Assembly: GCF_009379765.1 (NCBI RefSeq) | Contig: NZ_WHTD01000056.1 | Span: forward strand, 1 to 45,101 | Direction: 5' to 3' | DNA: 45,101 nucleotides | Origin: Actinophytocola sp. | GTDB taxonomy: Bacteria; Actinomycetota; Actinomycetes; Mycobacteriales; Pseudonocardiaceae | Part shown: positions 26,444-36,229 of the stretch, one piece after another | Layout of the letters: every line of letters begins with the position of its first letter | Numbering within the stretch: position 1 is the first letter of the stretch | Position numbers and translations under genes: made by a program | Notes under the pieces: generated by a model | What the model was told of the DNA's origin: nothing | The model's database searches: none | What the model saw: only the letters and a program-made list of their open reading frames with translations

Positions 26444-27432
26444 GCGCTCCGCTCGACCTCTCGGACAGCGCGGTCACGCCCGAGGCGGTACTCGCGGGAG
26501 TCGGTAGCGAGGCGATCCGGGGCCGGTCGCTGGGTCAGATCGCCTGGAACCGCCTCAAGCGTGACCGGGTGGCCATCGGCGGCGCCGTCGTCATCGGTGT
26601 CCTGGTCCTGATCGCGATCAGTGCGCTGCTGCTCGACCGCGTGTTCGGTGTGATCGACCCGACCAAGTTCAACGAGGACCTGATCGACGGGTCGACGCTG
26701 ATCCCCACCGGCACCTTCGGCGGGATGAGCTGGGACCACCCGCTCGGCATCGAGCCGCTCAACGGGCGCGACATCCTCACCCGGATCTACGCCGGCTCGT
26801 GGATCTCGCTGCTCATCGCGTTCTGCGCGACCCTGCTGTCGGTCGCCATCGGCACCACCATGGGCGTCGTCGCCGGGTACTTCGGCGGCTGGGTCGACAC
26901 CCTGATCAGCCGCGCCATGGACGTGTTCCTGGCCTTCCCGATCCTGGTCTTCGCCATCGCGCTGGCCGGTGTCATGCCGGACAGCGCGTTCGGGCTGTCC
27001 GGCGACAGCCTGCGCATCGTGCTGCTGATCTTCATCATCGGCTTCTTCAACTGGCCCTACATCGGACGTATCGTCCGAGGCCAGACGCTGTCCCTTCGGG
27101 AACGGGAGTTCGTGGACGCGGCTCGCAGCCTCGGCGCGCGGGGCCCCTACATCCTCTTCCGCGAGCTGCTGCCCAACCTGATGGCGCCCATCCTGGTGTA
27201 CGCATCGCTGATGATCCCGACGAACATCCTGTTCGAGGCGGCGCTGTCCTTCCTCGGGGTCGGTATCCGGCCGCCGACGCCGACCTGGGGTGGAATGCTG
27301 TCCGACGCCGTGCGGTACTACACGTTGCCCCACTTCATGCTCTGGCCCGGTTTGGCCATTTTCATCACCGTGCTCGCCTTCAACCTGTTCGGTGACGGCC
27401 TGCGCGACGCTCTCGACCCGCGGTCCAGATGA
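26440..27432 (+). CDS. Peptide-type ABC transporter permease (DppC/OppC family)
   Basis: A 330-residue inner-membrane permease. After a cytoplasmic stretch (RSLGQIAWNRLKRDRVAIGG) come six TM segments and the EAA loop (EFVDAARSLGARGPYILFRELLPNLMAPILV), which contacts the ATPases. The ATG at 26440 overlaps the stop of the 44-residue ORF. It forms a heterodimer with the permease at 29360 to import peptides or related solutes. Confidence 0.93.
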   Translation: MSAPLDLSDSAVTPEAVLAGVGSEAIRGRSLGQIAWNRLKRDRVAIGGAVVIGVLVLIAISALLLDRVFGVIDPTKFNEDLIDGSTLIPTGTFGGMSWDHPLGIEPLNGRDILTRIYAGSWISLLIAFCATLLSVAIGTTMGVVAGYFGGWVDTLISRAMDVFLAFPILVFAIALAGVMPDSAFGLSGDSLRIVLLIFIIGFFNWPYIGRIVRGQTLSLREREFVDAARSLGARGPYILFRELLPNLMAPILVYASLMIPTNILFEAALSFLGVGIRPPTPTWGGMLSDAVRYYTLPHFMLWPGLAIFITVLAFNLFGDGLRDALDPRSR

Positions 27433-27488
27433 CAGGCCAGGTCTCTCCCGTTGACCGGCTTACTACGAGATAGGGGTGCATCAGCAAG

Positions 27489-29249
27489 ATGAAACGAAAG
27501 CGCCTGATCACCGCGACCGCCATCAGTGCGGTAATCGCGTTGGGCCTTTCCGCCTGTGGCGGCGGCGACGGAGATGACGGTGACGGTGGTGGCGACAACA
27601 CCACGCCGGAGTTCAACGCCGCGATCGGCAAGGTCTTCAACCCGTCCGACCAAACGGGCGGGATCATCAAGATGGCCAACAACGGCGACTGGGACTCCCT
27701 GGACCCCGGTGAGACCTACTACGGCTACTCCTGGGACTTCCTGCGCCTCTACGGCCGCGCCCTGGTGATGTACAAGGCCGCCCCCGGCGACGCCAGCTCG
27801 GAGCTCGTGCCGGACCTGGCGGAGAGCCTCGGTGAGGCCAGCGACGACGCCAAGACGTGGACCTACAAGATCCGCAAGGGCGTCAAGTACGAGGACGGCA
27901 CCGAGGTGACCGCCAAGGACGTCAAGTACGCGGTGCTGCGCTCCACGGACAAGGAGACGTTCCCGAACGGCCCGGCCTACTGGGAGGGCTTCCTCGACCT
28001 GCCCGAGGGCTACAAGGGTCCGTACAAGACGCCGGACTTGAACACCGACCAGGCGATCGAGACGCCGGATGACTACACCATCGTCTTCCACCTGAAGACG
28101 CCGTTCTCCGGCATGGACTACCTGGCCCAGCTGCCGCAGACGGTGCCGGTGCCGCAGGACAAGGACACCGGCGCGCGCTACCGCGAGCACGTGATCTCCA
28201 CCGGCCCGTACATGTTCGACACCAACGAGCTGGCCAAGCGGTTCACCCTGAAGCGCAACCCCGAGTGGAGCAAGGACAACGACCCGAACCGCAACCCGCT
28301 GCCGGACGGTTTCGAGGTCGCGCTGAACGTCAACCAGGACGACATCGACAACCAGCTCATGTCGGGCGACCTGCAGGTGCACGTGACCGGTACCGGCCTC
28401 GCCTCGGCCGCGCAGGGCCGGGTGCTGTCCGACCCGGAGCTCAAGGCCCAGACGGACAACCCGTACCTCATCCGCCTCTGGTACACCTCGGTGAACCCGC
28501 TGGTGAAGCCGCTGGACAACATCGACTGCCGCAAGGCGATCATGTACGCCACGGACCGCACCGGGTACCAGCGGGCGCTGGGCGGGGACATCGCCGGCGG
28601 CGATGTCGCCACCCACGTGCTGCCGCCGCAGATCCCCGGCTCGGAGGACTTCGACCTCTACCCGTCCAAGGACAACAAGGGCGACTTGGACAAGGCCAAG
28701 GAGGCCCTGAAGGCCTGCGGGCAGCCGAACGGCTTCTCGACCAAGGTCACCTACCGCAACGAGCGGCCGCAGGAGAAGGCCGTCGCCGAGTCGCTGCAGC
28801 AGTCCCTCAAGAGGGTCGGCATCGAGCTCACGCTGCAGGGCTACCCGCAGGGTGACTACTTCTCCCAGTACGCCGGCCGCCCGCCGTTCGCTCAGCAGAA
28901 CGGGCTCGGCCTGGTCGTCAACGGGTGGGGCGCGGACTGGAACGACGGTTTCGGCTTCCTCTCGCAGATCGTGGACAGCAGGGTGATCCGGGAGACCGGT
29001 GGCTCGTCCAACATCAGCGTCCGGCTCCCGGAGGTCGACCAGATGCTGGACGACGCGCTGGTCGAGCTCGACGACAGCAAGCGTGAGGCGCTCTGGGGTG
29101 ACATCGACAAGCGGGTCATGGAAGAGGCCGTGATCCTGCCCGGTGTCATCGCGAAGGTGCTGCTGTTCCGCGGCGAGGGCCTGACCAATGTGTTCGTCAA
29201 CGAGCAGTACGGCTACTACGACTACATGGCGATGGGCGTGGAGCAGTAG
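27489..29249 (+). CDS. Lipoprotein solute-binding protein, family 5 (oligopeptide/dipeptide type)
   Basis: A 586-residue secreted lipoprotein: signal MKRKRLITATAISAVIALG followed by lipobox LSACGGG and an Asp/Gly linker. The family-5 fold follows (IIKMANNGDWDSLDPGETYYGYSW, LVPDLAESLGEASDDAKTWTYKIRKGVKYEDGTEVTAKDVKY, and a C-terminal lobe with VNGWGADWNDG). It captures the solute outside and hands it to the permeases. It lies between the two permease genes, with an 18-bp perfect hairpin after it that may raise its mRNA level. Confidence 0.93.
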   Translation: MKRKRLITATAISAVIALGLSACGGGDGDDGDGGGDNTTPEFNAAIGKVFNPSDQTGGIIKMANNGDWDSLDPGETYYGYSWDFLRLYGRALVMYKAAPGDASSELVPDLAESLGEASDDAKTWTYKIRKGVKYEDGTEVTAKDVKYAVLRSTDKETFPNGPAYWEGFLDLPEGYKGPYKTPDLNTDQAIETPDDYTIVFHLKTPFSGMDYLAQLPQTVPVPQDKDTGARYREHVISTGPYMFDTNELAKRFTLKRNPEWSKDNDPNRNPLPDGFEVALNVNQDDIDNQLMSGDLQVHVTGTGLASAAQGRVLSDPELKAQTDNPYLIRLWYTSVNPLVKPLDNIDCRKAIMYATDRTGYQRALGGDIAGGDVATHVLPPQIPGSEDFDLYPSKDNKGDLDKAKEALKACGQPNGFSTKVTYRNERPQEKAVAESLQQSLKRVGIELTLQGYPQGDYFSQYAGRPPFAQQNGLGLVVNGWGADWNDGFGFLSQIVDSRVIRETGGSSNISVRLPEVDQMLDDALVELDDSKREALWGDIDKRVMEEAVILPGVIAKVLLFRGEGLTNVFVNEQYGYYDYMAMGVEQ

Positions 29250-29288
29250 CCCGTCCGTCGTAGTCGTTCCGTCAGACTGATGACGGTG

Positions 29289-29330
29289 GCCGGTGTCCGG
29301 CCCGGACATGGTTCCGGGCCGGACACCGGC
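29289..29330 (+). other. Perfect 18-bp stem-loop between the binding protein and permease genes
   Basis: GCCGGTGTCCGGCCCGGA (29289-29306) pairs exactly with 29313-29330 around a 6-nt loop. No T-run follows, so it is more likely an RNA-stabilising or partial-attenuation hairpin than a full terminator. Such structures commonly follow binding-protein genes, which need more product than the permeases. Confidence 0.75.
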
Positions 29331-29359
29331 ACCGAACTCGCCCCCGTGGAGAAGGCACA

Positions 29360-30369
29360 TTGATCGCGTACATCTTCAGGCGGCTCATCGCGGCTGTGGT
29401 GCTGCTCTTCATCGTCAGCGCGGTCACCTTCTCGATCTTCTTCCTGGTGCCCAAGATCGGCGGTGGCGGGCCGGAGAGCCTCGCCTCCCGGTACGTCGGC
29501 CGGTCGGCGACCGAGGAGACGGTCAAGCTGATCGCGGAGCGCCTCGGTTTCTACGACCCGGTGGTCGTGCAGTACGGCAACTGGGTCAAGGGCATCGTCG
29601 TCGGCGAGGACTACGACTACGGCGCGGGTGTCGAGCACTGTGACGCGCCGTGCCTCGGCTACTCGTTCATCACCCAGCAGCCGGTCTGGCCGGACCTGCT
29701 GGACCGCGCGCCGGTGACCCTGTCGCTCGCGGTGGGCGCGGCGGTCATCTGGGTGGTCGCCGGCGTGTCGATCGGTGTGCTGTCCGCGTTGCGGCGGGGC
29801 ACCGTCTTCGACCGGTCGGCGATGGGCATCGCGCTCGCCGGCGTGTCGCTGCCGATCTTCTTCACCGGCCTGATCTCACTGACGTTCTTCAGCTACACCC
29901 TGGACTGGACGGCCCGGGGTGGCAGCTTCACACCCATCGAGGACGGCATCGGGGACTGGGCGTACGCACTGATCCTGCCGTGGATCACGCTGGCGTTCCT
30001 GTTCTCCGCCCAGTACGCGCGGCTCACCAGAGCGGGCATGCTGGAGACGATGAACGAGGACTACATCCGAACCGCCCGCGCGAAGGGACTGCGAGAACGG
30101 CGGGTCGTGGTCAAACACGGCCTGCGCGGCGCGCTGACCCCGATCCTGACGATCTTCGGTCTGGACGTCGGTCTCCTCCTGGGCGGCGCGGTCCTCACCG
30201 AGAGCACGTTCTCGCTGAACGGCCTCGGCAAGTACGCGGTCGACGCGATCAACAACAACGACATCCCCAAGGTCATGGGTGTGGTGCTGTTCGCGGCGAC
30301 CTTCATCGTGATCGCCAACCTGATCGTGGACCTGCTCTACGCGGTCATCGACCCGAGGGTGCGCACCTC

Positions 30370-30373
<4 letters not shown>
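29360..30373 (+). CDS. Peptide-type ABC transporter permease (DppB/OppB family)
   Basis: A 337-residue permease with the short N-terminal TM (MIAYIFRRLIAAVVLLFIVSAVTFSIFFLVP) of OppB proteins, a large periplasmic loop, five further TMs and the EAA loop (NEDYIRTARAKGLRERRVVVKHGLRGALTPILT). The start is TTG with GGAGAAGG just upstream. A CDAPC pair in the periplasmic loop (about residues 95-99) could form a disulfide. Its stop overlaps the next start (ATGA). Confidence 0.93.
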
Positions 30374-31448
<1,075 letters not shown>

Positions 31449-31452
<4 letters not shown>

Positions 31453-32555
31453 ACGGGGAGATTGTGACTGCTGACGCCGGCACCGAGTCGGTCACCGGGC
31501 CCGCCGGCTCGGGCTCGGGCGAGGAGCTGCTGTCGGTTTCCGGGCTGCAGAAGTACTTCCCGGTCAGGCGCGGGCTGCTGCAACGCAAGGTCGCGGCCGT
31601 GCAGGCCGTCGACGGACTCGACTTCGCCGTGACCAAGGGTGAGACCCTGGCGCTGGTCGGCGAGTCGGGCTGCGGCAAGACCACGACCGGGCGGCTGATC
31701 ACCAGGCTCCTGGAGCCCACGGCCGGCACGGTCGTGTTCGAGGGCGAGGACATCAGCCACATCTCGACCGGCAAGATGCGCCCGCTGCGCCGCGACGTGC
31801 AGATGATCTTCCAGGACCCGTACTCGTCGCTGAACCCGCGGCACACGGTCGGCACGATCGTCGGAGCCCCGTTCAAGCTCCAGAAGGTGAAGACGGAGCA
31901 CGGCGTCAAGCGCGCGGTCCAGGACCTGCTCGAGCTGGTCGGCCTGTCGCCGGAGCACTACAACCGCTATCCGCACGAGTTCTCCGGTGGTCAGCGCCAG
32001 CGCATCGGCATCGCCCGGACGCTCGCGCTGCGCCCGAAGCTGATCGTGGCCGACGAGCCCGTGTCCGCGCTCGACGTGTCCATCCAGGCCCAGGTGGTCA
32101 ACCTGCTGGAGGACCTGCAGGACGAGCTGGACCTGACCTACGTGATGATCGCGCACGACCTGTCGGTGGTGCGGCACGTGTCCGACCGGGTCGCGGTGAT
32201 GTACCTGGGCAAGATCGTGGAGCTGGCGGACCGGACCGGGCTCTACGAGCGGCCGATGCACCCGTACACCGTGGCGCTGCTCTCGGCCGTCCCGATCCCC
32301 GACACGGCCCGGCGCCGGCGCCGGGATCGCATCCGGCTGACCGGCGACGTCCCGAGCCCGATCAACCCGCCGCCGGCCTGCCGCTTCCACACGAGGTGCT
32401 GGAAGGCGCAGGAGATCTGCTCGTCGGAGGAGCCCCCGCTCACGGAGCTGGTCCCGGGGCACCAGGTGGCCTGCCACTTCCCGGAGAACCTCGAGGCGCC
32501 AACCATCAACCCGGTGACCAACGAGCCCCCGGCCGCCTCGGCGGAAACCGAGTAG
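31449..32555 (+). CDS. Peptide-type ABC transporter ATPase (DppF/OppF family)
   Basis: A 368-residue ATPase: LQKYFPVRRGLLQRK start, P-loop GESGCGKTTTGRL, Q-loop MIFQDPYSSLNPR, signature FSGGQRQRIGIAR, Walker B LIVADEPVSALDVS, H-loop IAHDLSVVRHVSD, and the C-terminal CRFHTRCWKAQEIC cluster. It pairs with the ATPase upstream. The GTG at 31449 overlaps the previous stop; a second GTG at 31464, with GGGGAG before it, is an alternative. It is the last gene of the importer operon. Confidence 0.94.
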
Positions 32556-32568
32556 CTCCCCCTCCTTC

Positions 32569-32605
32569 GCGCCCGTCTATACGGTCCTGTGTGGACGGGC
32601 GCTTT
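32569..32605 (+). terminator. Terminator after the importer operon
   Basis: GCGCCCGTC (32569-32577) pairs with GACGGGCGC (32594-32602), followed by TTTCG. It separates the importer from the peptide cluster, which must then have its own promoter. Confidence 0.7.
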
Positions 32606-32644
32606 CGTGCGCGGGATTGGCTGCGGCGCACCCTTTGCGTGGTT

Positions 32645-32695
32645 CTCGAGTGGGGCTCGAGTGCGCGACTCGAACCTGGTCACCGTCGGTAGCTA
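32645..32695 (+). promoter_or_regulatory. Candidate promoter/operator region of the peptide cluster
   Basis: Two CTCGAG sites (32645-32650 and 32656-32661) flank TGGGG and together form a palindrome. Further on, TAGCTA (32690-32695) is a fair -10 hexamer 32 bp before the peptide start. The -35 hexamer is unclear. It is the only regulatory-looking sequence between the terminator and the precursor gene. Confidence 0.35.
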
Positions 32696-32726
32696 ACCCG
32701 ATCTGCTCAGAGAGGGGTGCTTTCAG

Positions 32727-32789
32727 ATGGTCGAGATCGAGGTCGTGGAGACCGAAGAGGTGGTCGCCACCGTGTGGGTGGCCACCTGA
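32727..32789 (+). CDS. 20-residue precursor peptide of a putative RiPP
   Basis: The frame encodes MVEIEVVETEEVVATVWVAT and stops at TGA 32787-32789. A Shine-Dalgarno sequence (AGAGGGG, 32711-32717) lies 9 nt upstream. The peptide is acidic and Val-rich at the N-terminus (leader-like) and ends in the near-repeat VVAT-VWVAT with one Trp, a likely site for radical chemistry. It is far below normal gene-calling size, has no homologous ending in mycofactocin (IDGMCGVY) or PQQ (E..Y) precursors, and stands at the usual place, directly ahead of a radical SAM/SPASM maturase. The precursor role is inference from size, position and partner enzyme. Confidence 0.65.
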   Translation: MVEIEVVETEEVVATVWVAT

Positions 32790-32803
32790 TGTCCCGGCGG
32801 GTT

Positions 32804-32832
32804 GGGGCACGTCCGCCCGACGGGCGTGCCCC
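32804..32832 (+). other. Intercistronic hairpin between precursor and radical SAM gene
   Basis: GGGGCACG (32804-32811) pairs with CGTGCCCC (32825-32832). No T-run follows. In RiPP operons such a hairpin commonly lets only part of the transcripts continue, giving more precursor than enzyme. Confidence 0.6.
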
Positions 32833-32872
32833 GGCCGATCCCAACACCGGCCGATCCGACACCGGCCGATCC
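32831..32872. repeat. Three 11-bp direct repeats CCGGCCGATCC before the radical SAM gene
   Basis: Identical copies start at 32831, 32847 and 32862 (spacing 16 and 15 bp). They end 4 bp before the AAGGAGG ribosome site of the radical SAM gene. They could be a protein-binding or RNA-binding site tuning enzyme level, or remnants of a duplicated translation-start region. Confidence 0.75.
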
Positions 32873-32886
32873 ACGAAGGAGGACCA

Positions 32887-34302
32887 GTGCGACTTTCGCT
32901 TACGGCCGAGACACGCGTCGGCCTCGCCGACGAGCTTCGTTTCGAGGACCGGGGGTCACACACCCTCGTGGTGTCGCCCGGCACCGGTGGCTGGATGGTC
33001 ACCGACGACCAGTCCGAAGTGGACGTCCTGCGGGCGCTCGAGACCGGGACGCTCGACGACATCGACCTTCAGCCCGAGCGGGTCGCCGAGCTGTTCCAGC
33101 ACGGGCTCGTCACCCTCGACGACATGGGCTACGGCACCTCGTCGTCCCGGGTCGAGGGGCTGCGGCTGCTCGCACCCACGAGCACCCACAACACCTACCC
33201 CGTGCTCGGCATCTTCCACGTGCACAACTGGTGCAACCTCGCCTGCACCTACTGCTACACCATCGAGGACGGCGTCCCGCGCAAGCAGCTGAAACTCGAG
33301 CTGATGCTCAAGGCCGTCGACGAGCTCGTCGCGCTCCCGACGCCACTGACCAGCCTCGAGTTCCACGGCGGCGAGCCCACGATGGCCCTCAAGGACATCC
33401 GCCAGGTCGTCGCCTACGCCAAAGAGGTCTACGCCAAGGCGAACAAGAAGGTCGTCTTCTCCATCCAGACCAACGGCTACAACCTGAGCCCCGCCGTCTG
33501 CGACTTCTTGGCGGACAACAACTTCTCCGTCCGCGTCTCACTCGACGGCACCCAGGAGATGCACGACGAGTTCCGCGTCGACCATCGCGGCAAGGGCTCC
33601 TACAAGGGCGTCGTCAAGGGCATCAAACGCCTGCAGGACAAGGGAGTCGCCGTACACGCGGTGTGCGTCGTGCACGCCGGCAACACCGACCGCATCGTCG
33701 AGATGTACGACTCGATGGCGGCCCTCGACGTCGCCAGCGTCCAGTCCGGCAACGCCGGCGACGAGGACTGGCTCTCCGGCGACCGGTACTTCGAGTCCTA
33801 CTTCAAGGTCGTCAAGCACGTCGCCGCCCGCGCCCGCGCGGGCGAGGAGCTCGTGCCGCTCGTCAACCTGCTCGCCGGGGAGCTCGGGTCGCTGCGCTCG
33901 TTCCGCCGCGAGTACATGTGCATGCGGAACCCGTGCGGCGCCGGCGTCAACATGATCACCGTCGACACCAACGGCGACCTGTACCCGTGCGAGGAGATGG
34001 TCGGCAAGCCCGAGTTTGTCATCGGCAACCTCGCCGAGACCGACATCCGCACCGCCATCGACACCAGCCCGGTCGTCGAGAAGCTGCGCGAGCGGCACGT
34101 CGAGGAGATCGACGAGTGCAACTCGTGCACGTGGAAGCAGTTCTGCCACGGCGGCTGCGTGCACAAGAGCTACACCCACTTCAAGCGGCTCGACCGCGAG
34201 TCCGAGCACTGCTCGTACTACAAGCGGATCTACCAGGAGCTGATCTGGCTCGACGTCGAGGAGCCGGGCACCTGGGAGCTGCTGTCCCCGACCGGGCGGT
34301 GA
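32887..34302 (+). CDS. Radical SAM/SPASM peptide maturase with N-terminal RRE-like region
   Basis: A 471-residue protein. Residues 1-90 resemble a PqqD-like peptide-recognition domain. The radical SAM cluster is C116-x3-C120-x2-C123 (HNWCNLACTYCY), with GGEP at 161-164. The SPASM region has cysteines at 345, 350, 368, 411, 414, 420, 424 and 442, enough for two auxiliary 4Fe-4S clusters. This plan is shared by PqqE, MftC and sactionine or cyclophane synthases, which make C-C, C-S or oxidative changes on peptides. The GTG start at 32887 has AAGGAGG 4 nt upstream. The stop overlaps the MFS gene (GTGA). Its natural substrate should be the 20-residue peptide; the bond it makes is unknown. Confidence 0.92.
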   Translation: MRLSLTAETRVGLADELRFEDRGSHTLVVSPGTGGWMVTDDQSEVDVLRALETGTLDDIDLQPERVAELFQHGLVTLDDMGYGTSSSRVEGLRLLAPTSTHNTYPVLGIFHVHNWCNLACTYCYTIEDGVPRKQLKLELMLKAVDELVALPTPLTSLEFHGGEPTMALKDIRQVVAYAKEVYAKANKKVVFSIQTNGYNLSPAVCDFLADNNFSVRVSLDGTQEMHDEFRVDHRGKGSYKGVVKGIKRLQDKGVAVHAVCVVHAGNTDRIVEMYDSMAALDVASVQSGNAGDEDWLSGDRYFESYFKVVKHVAARARAGEELVPLVNLLAGELGSLRSFRREYMCMRNPCGAGVNMITVDTNGDLYPCEEMVGKPEFVIGNLAETDIRTAIDTSPVVEKLRERHVEEIDECNSCTWKQFCHGGCVHKSYTHFKRLDRESEHCSYYKRIYQELIWLDVEEPGTWELLSPTGR

Positions 34303-35492
34303 GCACGATGCGCAGGCCGTGGCCCGACCACCTCGGCAAGGTGCTGGCGGCGCGGCTGCTCCTGGGCGGCTACTTCTTCGTGCCCTACATCGTGCTCTAC
34401 GCGTCCTCGATGGGCATATCGCTGTCGCTGCTGCTGGTCATCGAGGCGCTCTTCGCGTTGCTCATCGTGGCGTTCGACCTGCCGGCCGGCCATCTCGCCG
34501 ACCGGATCGGGCCGCGCCAAGCGCTGGTCCTCGGCGCCGCACTGCAGGGCGGCGCCGCGCTCCTGCTCGGCACCGTGCCTGATGCGGCGGCGTTCTGGGC
34601 CGCGCAGCCGCTGTTCGCCGCGGCCACCGCGCTGACCATGGGCGCCGACGCGGCACTCGCCGCGGGCGTGCTGCGCCGGGCCGGGCGATCGGGTGAGTTC
34701 GAGGCGGGGGAGCGGCTGTTCCAGTCGCTGAACCTGGCGGTGACCGCCGTGGTGCTGGCGTCCGCGAGCGGGCTGTCGCTCATCGGGATGCGCTGGACGT
34801 TCGTCGCGACGACCGTGGCGCAAGGTCTCGCCGTCGTGGTCCTGCTGCGGGTGGCCGACGTTCGGTCCGAGTCCGATGTGGACCGGGTGCCGCTCGGCCG
34901 GCGGCTGCGCGGGCTCGCGCAGGGGGTGCGCCGGGCGCCGGGCCTGCCGGTGGACCTGCTCGCGATGATCCTCACCGGCACGGCGTTCTCGGTGCTGCTG
35001 TACCTGACGCCGGTGTACTACGTGCGTGCCGGGCTCACCGAGCACCTCGTCGGCGTGGCCGCGGCCGGGGTCGCGCTGGGTGCGTCGGCCGCCGCGTTCG
35101 GGCTGCCGGACCGGTGGCCGCTGCGGGTGACCGTGGTGCTCGCCGTGCTCGCCGTGCTCGCGTCGGCGGCGCTCGGCCTCGAGTCGGTCGCGGTGGTGCT
35201 CATCGCCGCGGTCGTCGTGCAGACCGCGCAGGCGCGGCTCGTGCCGCGGTTCCGCGCCAGGGTGCTCGACGACCTGCGCGAGCACGGCGAGGCGACGGCC
35301 ATGAGCATCGTGACCACCAGCCGCAACCTGGGCTTCGCCGTGCTCACCCCGTTCGTCGGCGTGCTCACCGCGTGGTCGGGCCCGGCCGGGCTGGCGGTGC
35401 TGTGCGCGGTGCTGTTCGCGGTCGCCGGGCTCGCGATGTCCGCGCGCATGTCCACGCGCATGTCCACATCGAGACAACTGGAGACGGTGTGA
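34299..35492 (+). CDS. MFS transporter of the peptide cluster
   Basis: A 397-residue permease with about 12 TM segments; loop 2-3 reads DLPAGHLADRIGPRQALVLG, the MFS signature. The GTG at 34299 overlaps the radical SAM stop (an ATG at 34308 is possible), and the stop overlaps the SDR start. The tail has the short repeat ARMSTRMSTSRQ. Being locked between maturase and oxidoreductase, it most likely exports the mature product or confers self-protection; direction is not certain. Confidence 0.88.
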   Translation: MSTMRRPWPDHLGKVLAARLLLGGYFFVPYIVLYASSMGISLSLLLVIEALFALLIVAFDLPAGHLADRIGPRQALVLGAALQGGAALLLGTVPDAAAFWAAQPLFAAATALTMGADAALAAGVLRRAGRSGEFEAGERLFQSLNLAVTAVVLASASGLSLIGMRWTFVATTVAQGLAVVVLLRVADVRSESDVDRVPLGRRLRGLAQGVRRAPGLPVDLLAMILTGTAFSVLLYLTPVYYVRAGLTEHLVGVAAAGVALGASAAAFGLPDRWPLRVTVVLAVLAVLASAALGLESVAVVLIAAVVVQTAQARLVPRFRARVLDDLREHGEATAMSIVTTSRNLGFAVLTPFVGVLTAWSGPAGLAVLCAVLFAVAGLAMSARMSTRMSTSRQLETV

Positions 35493-36229
35493 GTGGTCAC
35501 CCTTGGACGCTGGCCGGGCGAACGGTGCTGCTGACCGGTGCCGCGGGCGCGGTCGGCAAGGCGGCGGCCGTCGCGTTCACCGAGGCGGGCGCGAAGGTCG
35601 TCGGCGTCGATCGGAACAAGGACGCACTCGTCTCGTCGATCGCGACGGGCGCGCTGGCCGACGGTCTGGCCGGCGACCTGACCGACGCCGAGTTCGTCGC
35701 GCAGGTCGTCGCCGACCAGCCCGAGGTGGACGTGCTGGTCAACAACGTCGGCGCCGGCACGTCACTGATCCTCGCCGACACCACCGACGACGTGCTCGAC
35801 CACATGCTCGAGATCAACCTGCGGACCGCGTTCCGCCTGTGCCGGGCATACGCGCCGGGCATGGCGGAGCGGCGGCGCGGCAAGGTGATCAACCTGTCGT
35901 CCGTGCTCGGCATGCACCCGGTACCCACGGTGGCCGCGTACGCGGCGGCGAAGGCGTCGCTGATCGGCTTCACGAAGTCGATCGCGCTCGAGTACGCCGG
36001 CCGCGGCGTGCAGTGCAACGTGCTCGCGCCGGGCTACCTCGCGGGGCCGAAGAACGCGGAGTACTTCGACTCGGAGGTGGGGCAGCAGTTCGTGCGGCGC
36101 TTCATGCCGACCGGCCGGGTCGGGCCGGAGGACGCGCTGAACGGCCCGCTGCTGTTCCTGGCGTCGGGCATGTCGGACCACATGACGGGTCAGGTGTTGG
36201 TGGTGGATGGTGGCTACAGCGTCTGGTGA
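35489..36229 (+). CDS. Classical SDR-family NAD(P)-dependent oxidoreductase
   Basis: A 246-residue classical SDR. The cofactor motif is TGAAGAVG (residues 16-23), NNVG at 85-88, and the catalytic Ser137/138, Tyr151 and Lys155 (YAAAK). An Asp after strand 2 (VVGVDRN) points to NAD rather than NADP. It is coupled by GTGA to the MFS gene and overlaps the peptidase gene by 23 bp. In mycofactocin systems SDRs depend on the cofactor; here it could either use the product as an electron carrier or modify the peptide. It lacks the insert seen in mycofactocin-dependent SDRs as far as I can judge. Confidence 0.9.
   Translation: MSGHPWTLAGRTVLLTGAAGAVGKAAAVAFTEAGAKVVGVDRNKDALVSSIATGALADGLAGDLTDAEFVAQVVADQPEVDVLVNNVGAGTSLILADTTDDVLDHMLEINLRTAFRLCRAYAPGMAERRRGKVINLSSVLGMHPVPTVAAYAAAKASLIGFTKSIALEYAGRGVQCNVLAPGYLAGPKNAEYFDSEVGQQFVRRFMPTGRVGPEDALNGPLLFLASGMSDHMTGQVLVVDGGYSVW

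Noticed and set aside
32788..33292. A second small ORF (MSRRVGARPPDG...) starting right after the peptide stop
   Set aside because: It runs out of frame through the radical SAM gene, its codon pattern is that of a shadow frame, and the hairpin and repeats explain the region better.
32802..35492. An 896-codon + frame covering the radical SAM gene
   Set aside because: Only the last part, from 34299, is the real MFS gene; the rest is a shadow of the maturase in another frame.
32727..36229. Calling the radical SAM cluster mycofactocin
   Set aside because: The precursor does not end in IDGMCGVY, and MftB, a creatininase-type MftE and the MftF glycosyltransferase are not present. The similarity is in logic only.
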